Positions 45,427 through 52,835 of a stretch of DNA of 55,706 nt are shown in pieces (positions within the stretch are counted from its first letter, which is position 1; each line of letters opens with the position of its first letter). Below the pieces are notes generated by a model. That model saw only the letters and a program-made list of their open reading frames with translations, was not told where the DNA came from and made no database searches. A program made the position numbers and the translations under genes. This stretch comes from Bacteroidaceae bacterium (GTDB taxonomy: Bacteria; Bacteroidota; Bacteroidia; Bacteroidales; Bacteroidaceae). The DNA is taken from assembly GCA_017616445.1 (NCBI GenBank), contig JAFZYE010000009.1:1-55706 (forward strand). Direction: 5' to 3'.

Positions 45427-45948
45427 ATGAAAAAAGTTTTAACAGCAATTATGCTTGTTGCTTTCGTCGCAACTGCGAAAGCACAATTCGGATTCGGTGC
45501 TCCTCAGCAGCAGAACGGTGAGCCAAAGGCTCCAGAACTTGAGTATGTAGTACGTCTGAACGTAACACTTGGTCAGGCTTATTCATCAGGTAACAACGGT
45601 AAGGGTACTCGTACCATCATTCCAATCACAGGCGGTACATTTAAGGGACCTGAGATTGAAGGTGAAGTGCTCCCAGGTGGTGCTGACTATCAGCTGGCTG
45701 TCGATGGCCGTAATGAGGTAGAGGCAATCTATTGCATCCGCACCAATGACGGTGTAACAATCCACGTTCGCAATACCGGTATCATCAAGATGGGTGGTCA
45801 AGGAGGCATGTATTTCCGTTGTGCTCCTAAGTTCGAAGCTCCAAAGGACAGCAAGTATGCATGGTTGAACGACTGCTTGTTCCTCTGCCAGCCAGGTTTC
45901 GGCGGTGCAGGTGGTGGCATCACATTGGATGTTTGGAAAGTGAAGTAA
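45427..45948 (+). CDS. Secreted DUF3237-domain protein
   Basis: Signal peptide 1-19 (ATAKAQ), then one DUF3237 (UPF0311) beta-barrel-like domain (about 35-172): VVRLNVTLGQAYSSG, IPITGGTFKGPEIEGEVLPGGADYQ and the final TLDVWKVK. The biochemical role of this family is not established. It lies 213 bp before the alpha/beta hydrolase gene on the same strand and may act with it. Confidence 0.85.
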   Translation: MKKVLTAIMLVAFVATAKAQFGFGAPQQQNGEPKAPELEYVVRLNVTLGQAYSSGNNGKGTRTIIPITGGTFKGPEIEGEVLPGGADYQLAVDGRNEVEAIYCIRTNDGVTIHVRNTGIIKMGGQGGMYFRCAPKFEAPKDSKYAWLNDCLFLCQPGFGGAGGGITLDVWKVK

Positions 45949-45955
45949 TAGTTGA

Positions 45956-46146
45956 GAGTTATAAATTTTGAAGAATTAAAGAAGTTAAAGGAGTTACCGC
46001 TGCGCTCCGAAGTTACCGCTCGAGCTACGCTCTTCGCTCCGACGGAACCAACGGGTGTTAACATCAGCAAAGTATCGTCGAACGAAGTGATAACTCCGAG
46101 GCCGCAGGCCGATAACTTCTTTAACTTCGAGTGAAACGATAACTTC
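45956..46146 (+). repeat. GATAACTTC repeat family, copy 4
   Basis: Directly after the DUF3237 stop. It carries GAGTTACCGCTGCGCTCC, ACCAACGGGTGTTAACATC, GTCGAACGAAGTGATAACTC, CCGAGGCCGCAGGCC and CGAGTGAAACGATAACTTC, ending 15 bp before the next ATG. Confidence 0.85.
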
Positions 46147-46161
46147 TAATAATATAAAATA

Positions 46162-47058
46162 ATGAAACGTATCTTATTAACACTTGCATTTGCAAGTATC
46201 GCAATCGTAGGTTTTGCCCAGAAGTCTCAGGTGGTTGAGGAAGGTGGAACAGGTCCTTATAAGGCCATCATGAAGGAAGAGGCATCACTCGCTGAACACA
46301 CCATCTTCGTTCCACAGGATCTCAGCGCTTTCGGCAAGAAGCAGAAGTTGCCTGTGCTGGTATGGGGTAATGGGGCTTGTACAAATTCACCTTGGGAACA
46401 CTATAAGTTCCTGAACGAAATTGCATCCTACGGCTTCATCGTTGTCGCTACGGGTTTCATCCCCATCGACGGTCAGTCCTATCGTGGTGCGATGTCAACC
46501 ACTGAGCAGCAGATTGAATCAATGGATTGGGTCATCGCTCAGAATGCTGATAAGAACTCACCTTACTACGACAAGATTGATGTGAAGAACATCTGCGTAG
46601 CTGGTATGTCGTGCGGTGGTCTGCAGACCCTCTACAACTGTGCCGATAAGCGCATCACCTGCCTCATGATTTGCAACAGCGGTCTGTTCAATCAGCAGAA
46701 CGCCAATCAGGCAGTGGGCGGTATGCCGATGCCTCCAAAGGAAAAGCTGAAGGAGATCCACTGTCCGATTATGTACATGTTAGGTGGCTCACAGGACATC
46801 GCTTACGAGAACGGTATGGACGACTTCCACAAGATCAATCACATGCCTGCATGTGCTGTCAACTATCCTGTAGGTCATGGTGGTACCTACTCACAGCCTC
46901 ATGGAGGTGAGTTCTCTGTCGTTGGCCTCGCATGGCTTCAGTGGCAGCTCAAGGGCGACCAGACCGCAGCCAAGATGTTCAAGGGTGCCGACTGTGGCGT
47001 AGCAAAGCGCGACAAGTGGACCATTGAGAAGAACGCGAAGTTCGAGTCGCTGAAGTAA
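46162..47058 (+). CDS. Secreted alpha/beta hydrolase (dienelactone hydrolase/chlorophyllase-like)
   Basis: Signal peptide 1-19 (VGFAQ). An alpha/beta-hydrolase core follows: VLVWGNGACTNSPWEHY (oxyanion region), nucleophile elbow GMSCGG with S150, CPIMYMLGGSQD (acid region) and a late GHGGTYSQPHGG with the candidate catalytic histidine. The nucleophile motif G-x-S-x-G is intact. An esterase or amidase activity is expected; substrate unknown. Confidence 0.85.
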   Translation: MKRILLTLAFASIAIVGFAQKSQVVEEGGTGPYKAIMKEEASLAEHTIFVPQDLSAFGKKQKLPVLVWGNGACTNSPWEHYKFLNEIASYGFIVVATGFIPIDGQSYRGAMSTTEQQIESMDWVIAQNADKNSPYYDKIDVKNICVAGMSCGGLQTLYNCADKRITCLMICNSGLFNQQNANQAVGGMPMPPKEKLKEIHCPIMYMLGGSQDIAYENGMDDFHKINHMPACAVNYPVGHGGTYSQPHGGEFSVVGLAWLQWQLKGDQTAAKMFKGADCGVAKRDKWTIEKNAKFESLK

Positions 47059-47061
47059 ATG

Positions 47062-47265
47062 ATTCAACTAAGTTGAAGAAGTTAAGGGAGTTAGAGAAGT
47101 TACCGCTGCGCTCCGAAGTTACCGCTGCGCTCCGAAGTTACCGCTGCGCTCCGAAGTTATCGTTCGAGCTACGCTCTTCACTCCGACGGAACCAACGGGT
47201 GTTTACATCAGCAAAGTATCGTCGAACGTAGTGATAACTCCGAGCGAAGCGATAACTCCTTAATA
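47062..47265 (+). repeat. GATAACTTC repeat family, copy 5, with 19-bp tandem units
   Basis: GAAGTTACCGCTGCGCTCC repeats exactly at 47096, 47115 and 47134, with a diverged unit at 47153. The conserved ACCAACGGGTGTTTACATC and GTCGAACGTAGTGATAACTC follow. The 5' GTTACCGCTGCGCTC is complementary to the 3' GAGCGAAGCGATAAC apart from one mismatch and a G-T pair, so a long hairpin is possible. Confidence 0.85.
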
Positions 47266-47278
47266 AATACTTAAGAAA

Positions 47279-48283
47279 TTGAAATACGTAGTATTGACAT
47301 CCGTCCTCATCATTTTGCTCTTCGTGGCAAACCTCTTTTTCGGTTCCGTTAACATTCCGGCTGATGCGGTGTGGCAGATATTGACGGGAGGCGAAGTCGA
47401 CAAGGCCAGTTGGACATACATTGTCATCCAGTCACGTCTGCCACAAGCATTGACCGCGTTGCTCTGTGGCAGTGCGTTGGCTGTATCGGGTTTGATGTTG
47501 CAGACTGCTTTCAGCAACCCCCTTGCTGGTCCGTCCATCCTGGGTATCAGCAGCGGAGCCAACCTCGGTGTGGCCATCGTGATGCTTGCCACTGGTGGAG
47601 CTATCGTGGCAGGTGGAGTCACCCTCTCAGGCTTCATGTCTGTGCTTATCGGTGCTTTCATCGGGTCGATGCTTATCATGGGTCTCATCCTGTTCCTTTC
47701 TACCTTCATCCGTAGTAATCTCATGCTGCTCATAACGGGTATCATGATAGGCTACATCACCTCATCGGCCATCTCGTTGCTCAATTTCTTCGCTACTGAA
47801 GAAGGCGTTCACAGCTATGTCATCTGGGGAATGGGTAATTTCGGTGGCGTGTCGATGAAGCAGATGCCTATGTTCGCCAGTTGTTGCGTTGTCGGGCTTT
47901 TCCTGTCTGTCATGCTCATCAAGCCCCTCAATGCCTTGCTCATGGGCAATCAATATGCAGAGAATCTCGGCATCAATATCCGTCGTACTCGCAACCTGTT
48001 GCTCCTGGCTACAGGTCTGCTCACAGCGGTCACCACAGCCTTCTGTGGTCCTATTGCCTTCTTCGGATTGGCCGTACCGCATGTGGCACGTATGATTCTG
48101 CGTACGGAGAACCACAACATCCTGCTGCCCGTCACCATCCTTTGTGGTGCAGCAGCAGCCCTCATCTGTAACCTCATCTGCGTCCTTCCTGGCGAGCGCG
48201 GCATCATACCGCTCAATGCCGTCACCCCCATGCTGGGCGCACCTGTCATCATTTATGTCATCATGAAACAACGTAACTTATAA
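47279..48283 (+). CDS. FecCD-family ABC transporter permease (iron/cobalamin type)
   Basis: Inner-membrane permease with about nine to ten helices. FecCD landmarks: SRLPQALTALLCGSALAVSGLMLQ, NPLAGPSILGISSGANLG, WGMGNFGGVSMKQM, GPIAFFGLAVPHVARMI. The length of 334 residues is normal. The start is TTG at 47279; no in-frame ATG nearby would keep the first helix. Neither an ATPase nor a substrate-binding protein gene is adjacent, so it must use partners encoded elsewhere. It transports siderophore, haem or cobalamin by family, with no way to choose here. Confidence 0.88.
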   Translation: MKYVVLTSVLIILLFVANLFFGSVNIPADAVWQILTGGEVDKASWTYIVIQSRLPQALTALLCGSALAVSGLMLQTAFSNPLAGPSILGISSGANLGVAIVMLATGGAIVAGGVTLSGFMSVLIGAFIGSMLIMGLILFLSTFIRSNLMLLITGIMIGYITSSAISLLNFFATEEGVHSYVIWGMGNFGGVSMKQMPMFASCCVVGLFLSVMLIKPLNALLMGNQYAENLGINIRRTRNLLLLATGLLTAVTTAFCGPIAFFGLAVPHVARMILRTENHNILLPVTILCGAAAALICNLICVLPGERGIIPLNAVTPMLGAPVIIYVIMKQRNL

Positions 48284-48298
48284 AGTTAAGATTTTTTG

Positions 48299-48431
48299 AG
48301 GTAAGAGGTAAGGAGTAAGAGGTAAGAGAAATGTCTGCAGGTGTATACATCCTATGGTGTGCTCTCACCTCTCACCTCTCACCTCTCACCACTCACTACT
48401 AAATATAAATCGTCAAATAGTAAATGAAATT
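48299..48431. repeat. GGTAAGAGG and CTCACCTCTCACC short repeats
   Basis: GTAAGAGGTAAGGAGTAAGAGG (48301-48326) resembles the repeat before nrnA (10041-10069); CACCTCTCACCTCTCACC follows at 48366-48390, and a CGTCAAATAGTAAATG motif at 48411-48425. Confidence 0.7.
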
Positions 48432-49157
48432 ATGAAACCAAAAACAATCTTTCAATCTCTCCCCCTAAAGGGGGTCGGGGGGTCTCTTCTCCTTTGCGGC
48501 ATCTTCTGGCTCTGCGCTCAGCAGGCAAGTGCCCAACTCAAACCATCGTCAAGATACGTAGCTTATTCGATGGATGATTCCTATAAGAATGACAATATGG
48601 TCAAACTCGGAAAAGGGTGGGGCAAACGTTCCATCAAAGTTCCTAATGGCGGTCAGTCGCCCGACATCGTCACCCTCGTCAAAGCCTTCAACCAGACATG
48701 GCCTAACTACGTCGTAGGCGCAGTGCTTGATAAGGCAAAAGACCCTAAGTTCACTCGTGAGGTCGATGAAGAGTACGACACCGAAATCATTGTTGACCGC
48801 AAGAACGGCTTTGTCAGCTGGGATTCAGGCGGCACTGATGGAGATTCGATGGAAGCCTGCGTATGGCGTCGCAACAACGGCCATCGCCTCTTTGCCATTC
48901 AGGTGAGCTCACCTGTTGATCCCGTCATCACCGTCATCTGCTTCTACGACTACGACCCCAAGACAGCAACACTGAAGCCAGAGGCCAGTCCTGTTGACAG
49001 TTTTAAGGGCTCCGGTGCAGAATACGTCAGCTACATCCTTCCTCGCGTTGGTAAGGACTTCATCATCAGTGAATACACCGACGATGCCTACATCAAGTAC
49101 ATCTATACGTGGGATGGTACGAAGCATGTTTTTAGTAAAACAACCAAAGAAAAATAA
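48432..49157 (+). CDS. Secreted protein paralogous to the 44342 lipoprotein
   Basis: The start chosen is ATG 48432 (MKPKTIF), because the longer frame from 48354 would translate intergenic CTCACC repeats. The signal peptide (about 1-36, ending QASAQ) is extended by a LPLKGVGGS segment encoded by a CCCCCTAAAGGGGG repeat (48457-48485). The mature part shares ACVWRRNNGHRLFA, ICFYDYDPKTA and LPRVGKDF with the 44342 lipoprotein. No enzyme motif is seen. Confidence 0.75.
   Translation: MKPKTIFQSLPLKGVGGSLLLCGIFWLCAQQASAQLKPSSRYVAYSMDDSYKNDNMVKLGKGWGKRSIKVPNGGQSPDIVTLVKAFNQTWPNYVVGAVLDKAKDPKFTREVDEEYDTEIIVDRKNGFVSWDSGGTDGDSMEACVWRRNNGHRLFAIQVSSPVDPVITVICFYDYDPKTATLKPEASPVDSFKGSGAEYVSYILPRVGKDFIISEYTDDAYIKYIYTWDGTKHVFSKTTKEK
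48457..48485 (+). repeat. CCCCC/GGGGG repeat within a signal peptide coding region
   Basis: CTCCCCCTAAAGGGGGTCGG is the reverse-oriented relative of the repeats at 37211 and 38697 and encodes LPLKGVGG. Confidence 0.7.
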
Positions 49158-49554
49158 GACCACAGGTAACCTGTGTTTATTATAAAGAGAAAAAAATATT
49201 AAAAATACCTTTCAGATGACAAGCAACCTTTGGCTGCTTTGCAGAACTCGCCCGATGTGATCATCGGTAAGTGAACTTCCCATGCCCACATCGAGCGCCC
49301 TCTGCCCCCCTACAGCGTATGTCATCTTCAAGGCAAAAATTTTAAAAAGTGGGTGGATACATAATTAGTTAAGAATTAAGAGTTAAGAGTTAAGAAAGAA
49401 AGACTTTAGCAGAGTATCGTCTGTCACTCCTGAACTCCTGCAACTCCTGTCACTCCTTATTTTTCATTATCCATTTTCCATTTTCCATTCTACATTCTAC
49501 ATTTTCCATTATGGATTATGGATTTTCCATTTTCCATTCTCCATTTTACATTCA
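49158..49554. other. Gap between convergent genes with degenerate repeats
   Basis: From left: a CACAGG-TAA-CCTGTG hairpin followed by TTTATT (49162-49182, possible weak terminator); a partial third copy of the structured repeat on the minus strand (about 49162-49220; AATAAACACAGG and GTATTTTTAATATTTTT on that strand); TTAAGAGTTAAG repeats (49370-49395); and a minus-strand partial copy of the GATAACTTC family head (AAATAAGGAGTGACAGGAG, 49412-49475) with CCATTTTCCATT repeats next to the peptidase stop. No gene is seen. Confidence 0.6.
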
Positions 49555-52401
49555 TCATTTGATGACCACCTTCTTCCCATCTACTATATAGATGCCCTTT
49601 GTGGCAGGTTTTCCGCTCAGTCGTCGTCCATCAATCGTGTACCAAATATCTGTAGATGGTTCGTTGTTCTCGACTTCACGTACTGGCACGGACAGCTTGT
49701 TGCTGCTGATGCTGAGTGCAGTGATGCGGGGGGCGAATGTGATGGGCTTGAAGTAGGCACGGAAAGGTGCGTTGCCGTTACTGAGTTCGAACTGTGTACC
49801 TGCTGCGTTGAGCGTGTAGATGTTCTCTATGTTGTTCTGGGCGGTGTTGCCCATGTAGATGTAGCTGCTGGCAGTCAGTGTTTCGGATGTGGATTTTTGG
49901 ATTTCACCGCTACCGATGAACTTGATGGTCTGCTTGCTCAAGTCGTAGTCTGCTCCCCAATGGTTGCCCGGCAAGGCGATGAGGTAGGGAGTGTTGGCTG
50001 TCATCGAGCTCGCTACGTCGTCAAAATATACGATGTCGGGGTCGTCGCCCGAAAACTCCTTCAGCCAGAACTGCTTGCCTTCGTCTGAACTGCTGCGGAA
50101 CCAGTCGATAGGCTGTCCGTCTGCTGTTACCGATGTGACATTGAACGGCACGATGAGGGTGTTCCATCCGCCCTTTTCGTCGGCCCATCGGTCGGGGTGG
50201 TATGTGAACGTTATGTTGCTGGCAGTTAGGTCCACAGGCGAGGCGAAGCTGTAACCGTCGGTAAGTCTGATGTCGTCTGCTGTGTATTGTCGGCTGCTGG
50301 TATCAAACCTTACGATGTTCGTCAGTCCCGCGGGCACTTCGTCGGTTGTGTTGAACAGATAGAGCGTGTTGGGTGTACAGCCTTCGGTGTTGAGGGTGGT
50401 GATTCCCGTTCCTCTGAGATCGACCGATACTGCCTGAGCTGGTACGGTGTAGGTGCCTTCGGGGTCAAGCAATTGGGGTATGTCGTCGATTTCTGTTCCA
50501 TCGGGCATGGTGGTCACTATCGTCGGTTGTTTATAGAACAACGCGATTTCTTCCTGGGAGTGCCAACCGTTCTCAGTGAAGTAGGTTATCGTTAGACTGT
50601 ACCGATCCTTATGTGCCATTCCTGTAAAGTCAATGGGAATGTCGAAACTGCCGCCTGATGGAATGACGATTTCCCTGAAAAACGCAAAAACCTCTTTAGC
50701 AGCAGGTTTGGTTCTCTTCATGCTACAGATATAATGTCCCCTGAAATTGGTCGTCGGGTCGGGATTCGTTACCGTCAGCTTGCCATGGAATGTATTGCCG
50801 TAAATATCGTAATCGTTCTTTTCTGCATCGTAGAGTGCCGTTACATTCTCAATGGTCAGCGTGTGTCCCAACTCAACGTTGGCGGTCGTAGGCAACTCGA
50901 TGCCATCGGCGACATCAAACACAGGGCTTGCAGCAAGTAAAGATTTCACTTCGTCTTTGACGTAATATAAACCTAAAATATATTCACCTGAGTGTTCTGG
51001 AACAAACGACAGTTGACAAACTCGGCTCTCCTTAGCAGGTATGACAACTCTTTTTGAGTAAACACTTTCTTCCGTTTGTCCATAATAAGCATATAAATAG
51101 AACGAGCCGTCATATTCGTCATTACTGTTATTTTGAACCTCAACAAACACATCAACATTCTGACCCTGAGTAGGATAGTCACTACATGATTTGAATTTTC
51201 CACTAAGATTTACGACATGGGGGGGTATCTCCAGTACGGTGCCTGTCTCGCCCTTCTTCTGAATTCCGATGACAGCATCTTGGTCTGCCCCAAAAGCCGA
51301 AGGTATGTTGCTCGTGCCGAGCTCACTGTATGGGTCCAGAACGGACAGTTTGAAGTATCCGTTTTTGTCGCCTGACCATCCCCAGTCGATGTGGAAATAG
51401 TCTTCTGTCGCGTATCCGTCACATACGAACCCATGACCAAATACAGTCTCAGTACTTCCTCCATAAACAATAGGACGACCTTGACTCAGCTCGTTGTACA
51501 TCATATCAATCCAATCCTGATAAGAGTAGTTAGAACGAATGAGGTGCTTTGCCGTCGGGCTGTAGTCGAAGTAGTTCACCAGTGCATCAGGTACATTTGA
51601 CGAATATGCCCCCGAATTTCCATTGTCAACCATTGCATAGTCCATTTCAACTGCTACACCGCAATAATACATCAGTTCTGCGACAGCCATGGCTTGCTCT
51701 CCCGTATAGTCGCCCGAAAAGTTGCCTATCATCTTGCTCCAGTTGATGGGGGTTCCCGCAGGGATGCCATCAATCGAAAAACCTCTTGTCCCTGTTTTGT
51801 AGGCAGGTATTTCAGCGGTGGTATAGGTTGTTGTTGAGCCCACCCTCATCTCTGTGGCATACATACATTGTGCCATCGCCAATGCGACACAGCCCGCATC
51901 AGCTTGAACGCCAGGCATGTATTCAGGACACAAATAGTTAAATGGGAAATCCTGACTCCATTGGCTTCGCAACAGAGGGGCAACAGGCTTCTTCACCACC
52001 GAAGCCCTGCGTGATGCGGCGTTGACAGCAGGCTGTATATTGTTCGTGCGAATCCATGCAATCTCGTTGGCATAGCCCTGTAACCACGCCTTCATGTTCT
52101 CAGGCATGTTGTCGAGATCCAGATGTCCGCTGTCGGCATAGCCCAGCACGGGAGTCGTGCGGTCATCATCCGACACGATGACATAACCGCCATTCTCCTC
52201 CATGTTGAACACATACAGCCCATCGACACGTCCCTCCATCCTAAGCGATGATGCCGATACTGCTCTTCTACTTTTTACATTTCCTACATTTTCCACAAAA
52301 GCCTGTGCCTGCTGCAATGCCTGCTCAGGAGTCACATCGCCAGCCTTGCCGGTCATGGTCATCGCCAGCGACAATATCAGAATGATTGTCCGTCTCATCA
52401 T
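49555..52401 (-). CDS. C10-family cysteine peptidase (streptopain/interpain-like) with T9SS-type tail
   Basis: Secreted papain-fold protease. Signal peptide (1-20), then a Spi-type propeptide (about 22-135: VTPEQALQQAQAFVENV, YVIVSDDDRTTPVLGY), then the catalytic domain (about 140-380). The catalytic C171 lies in DAGCVALAMAQCMY and H323 in FGHGFVCDGY; FHIDWGWSG is the typical downstream Trp motif. Beta-sandwich domains fill about 390-900. The tail (WYTIDGRRLSGKPATKG, GIYIVDGKKVVIK) is T9SS-like and nearly the same as that of the BspA-like protein. Zymogen processing by removal of the propeptide is expected. Promoter box at 52428-52435. Confidence 0.92.
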   Translation of the reverse strand: MMRRTIILILSLAMTMTGKAGDVTPEQALQQAQAFVENVGNVKSRRAVSASSLRMEGRVDGLYVFNMEENGGYVIVSDDDRTTPVLGYADSGHLDLDNMPENMKAWLQGYANEIAWIRTNNIQPAVNAASRRASVVKKPVAPLLRSQWSQDFPFNYLCPEYMPGVQADAGCVALAMAQCMYATEMRVGSTTTYTTAEIPAYKTGTRGFSIDGIPAGTPINWSKMIGNFSGDYTGEQAMAVAELMYYCGVAVEMDYAMVDNGNSGAYSSNVPDALVNYFDYSPTAKHLIRSNYSYQDWIDMMYNELSQGRPIVYGGSTETVFGHGFVCDGYATEDYFHIDWGWSGDKNGYFKLSVLDPYSELGTSNIPSAFGADQDAVIGIQKKGETGTVLEIPPHVVNLSGKFKSCSDYPTQGQNVDVFVEVQNNSNDEYDGSFYLYAYYGQTEESVYSKRVVIPAKESRVCQLSFVPEHSGEYILGLYYVKDEVKSLLAASPVFDVADGIELPTTANVELGHTLTIENVTALYDAEKNDYDIYGNTFHGKLTVTNPDPTTNFRGHYICSMKRTKPAAKEVFAFFREIVIPSGGSFDIPIDFTGMAHKDRYSLTITYFTENGWHSQEEIALFYKQPTIVTTMPDGTEIDDIPQLLDPEGTYTVPAQAVSVDLRGTGITTLNTEGCTPNTLYLFNTTDEVPAGLTNIVRFDTSSRQYTADDIRLTDGYSFASPVDLTASNITFTYHPDRWADEKGGWNTLIVPFNVTSVTADGQPIDWFRSSSDEGKQFWLKEFSGDDPDIVYFDDVASSMTANTPYLIALPGNHWGADYDLSKQTIKFIGSGEIQKSTSETLTASSYIYMGNTAQNNIENIYTLNAAGTQFELSNGNAPFRAYFKPITFAPRITALSISSNKLSVPVREVENNEPSTDIWYTIDGRRLSGKPATKGIYIVDGKKVVIK

Positions 52402-52427
52402 AATACGATTAGTTTAGCATTTGCTTG

Positions 52428-52458
52428 CAAAGATAGTAATTAATATAAAATGTACAAT
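52428..52458 (-). promoter_or_regulatory. Promoter of the C10 peptidase gene
   Basis: Minus-strand TATCTTTG (52428-52435) with ATTG 19 bp further upstream (52455-52458) as a possible -33 element; 27 bp from the ATG. Confidence 0.55.
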
Positions 52459-52544
52459 GTAAAATGTATAATAAAGTGGAAAAACGAACACAAAAAGCAT
52501 TAATAATGCGTAATTTTGGATCACTGGTAAATCCCTGTGTTTAG

Positions 52545-52725
52545 TTTATTAAGAATAAAAAAGTCCTACGGAAAAAAAACAAAAATATTAAAAATACTTG
52601 CCTGTGATACATGCTCTATGAGCATCATTCCGAAGTCATCGTCCTCAGGCCTGTCTAAGCGAGCTTAACAGCCCTTAGTCCGATACCTCCGAACAGCCTA
52701 CGGCTTCGCATCACATTCAAGAAAA
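52545..52725 (-). repeat. Dispersed structured repeat, copy B
   Basis: The minus strand matches 238-415: TGATGCGAAGCCGTAGGCTG, GGGCTGTTAAGCTCGCTTAG, ATGCTCATAGAGCAT, CACAGGCAAGTATTTTTAAT. Base differences in the small hairpins keep most pairing. It directly follows the lyase terminator on that strand. Confidence 0.7.
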
Positions 52726-52776
52726 AAACAGTGCAAATCTCAGCATAAGTCAAACTTGTTTGACTTATGCTGAGAT
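52720..52776 (-). terminator. Terminator of the pectate lyase gene
   Basis: A perfect 19-bp inverted repeat, ATCTCAGCATAAGTCAAAC and its complement, with a 2-nt centre (52737-52776). On the minus strand it is followed within 8 nt by seven T residues (52728-52722). It starts 59 bp after the lyase stop. An outer GCAAATC/GATTTGC pair (52733-52739, 52784-52790) gives an alternative longer stem. Confidence 0.75.
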
Positions 52777-52835
52777 GCCGCCTGATTTGCAGGAACTGAA
52801 AAATAAAAAAATTTATGTGTATGCAGGTGAGCCCT

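Larger units (their letters stand above)
52402..52835. other. 434-bp gap between peptidase and lyase genes
   Basis: Contains the peptidase promoter (52428-52435), the structured repeat copy B (52545-52725), the lyase terminator (52720-52776), and no gene. Confidence 0.7.

Noticed and set aside
48354-48431. Longer start for the 48432 protein
   Set aside because: It would add 26 residues encoded by CTCACC repeats before a good signal peptide start.
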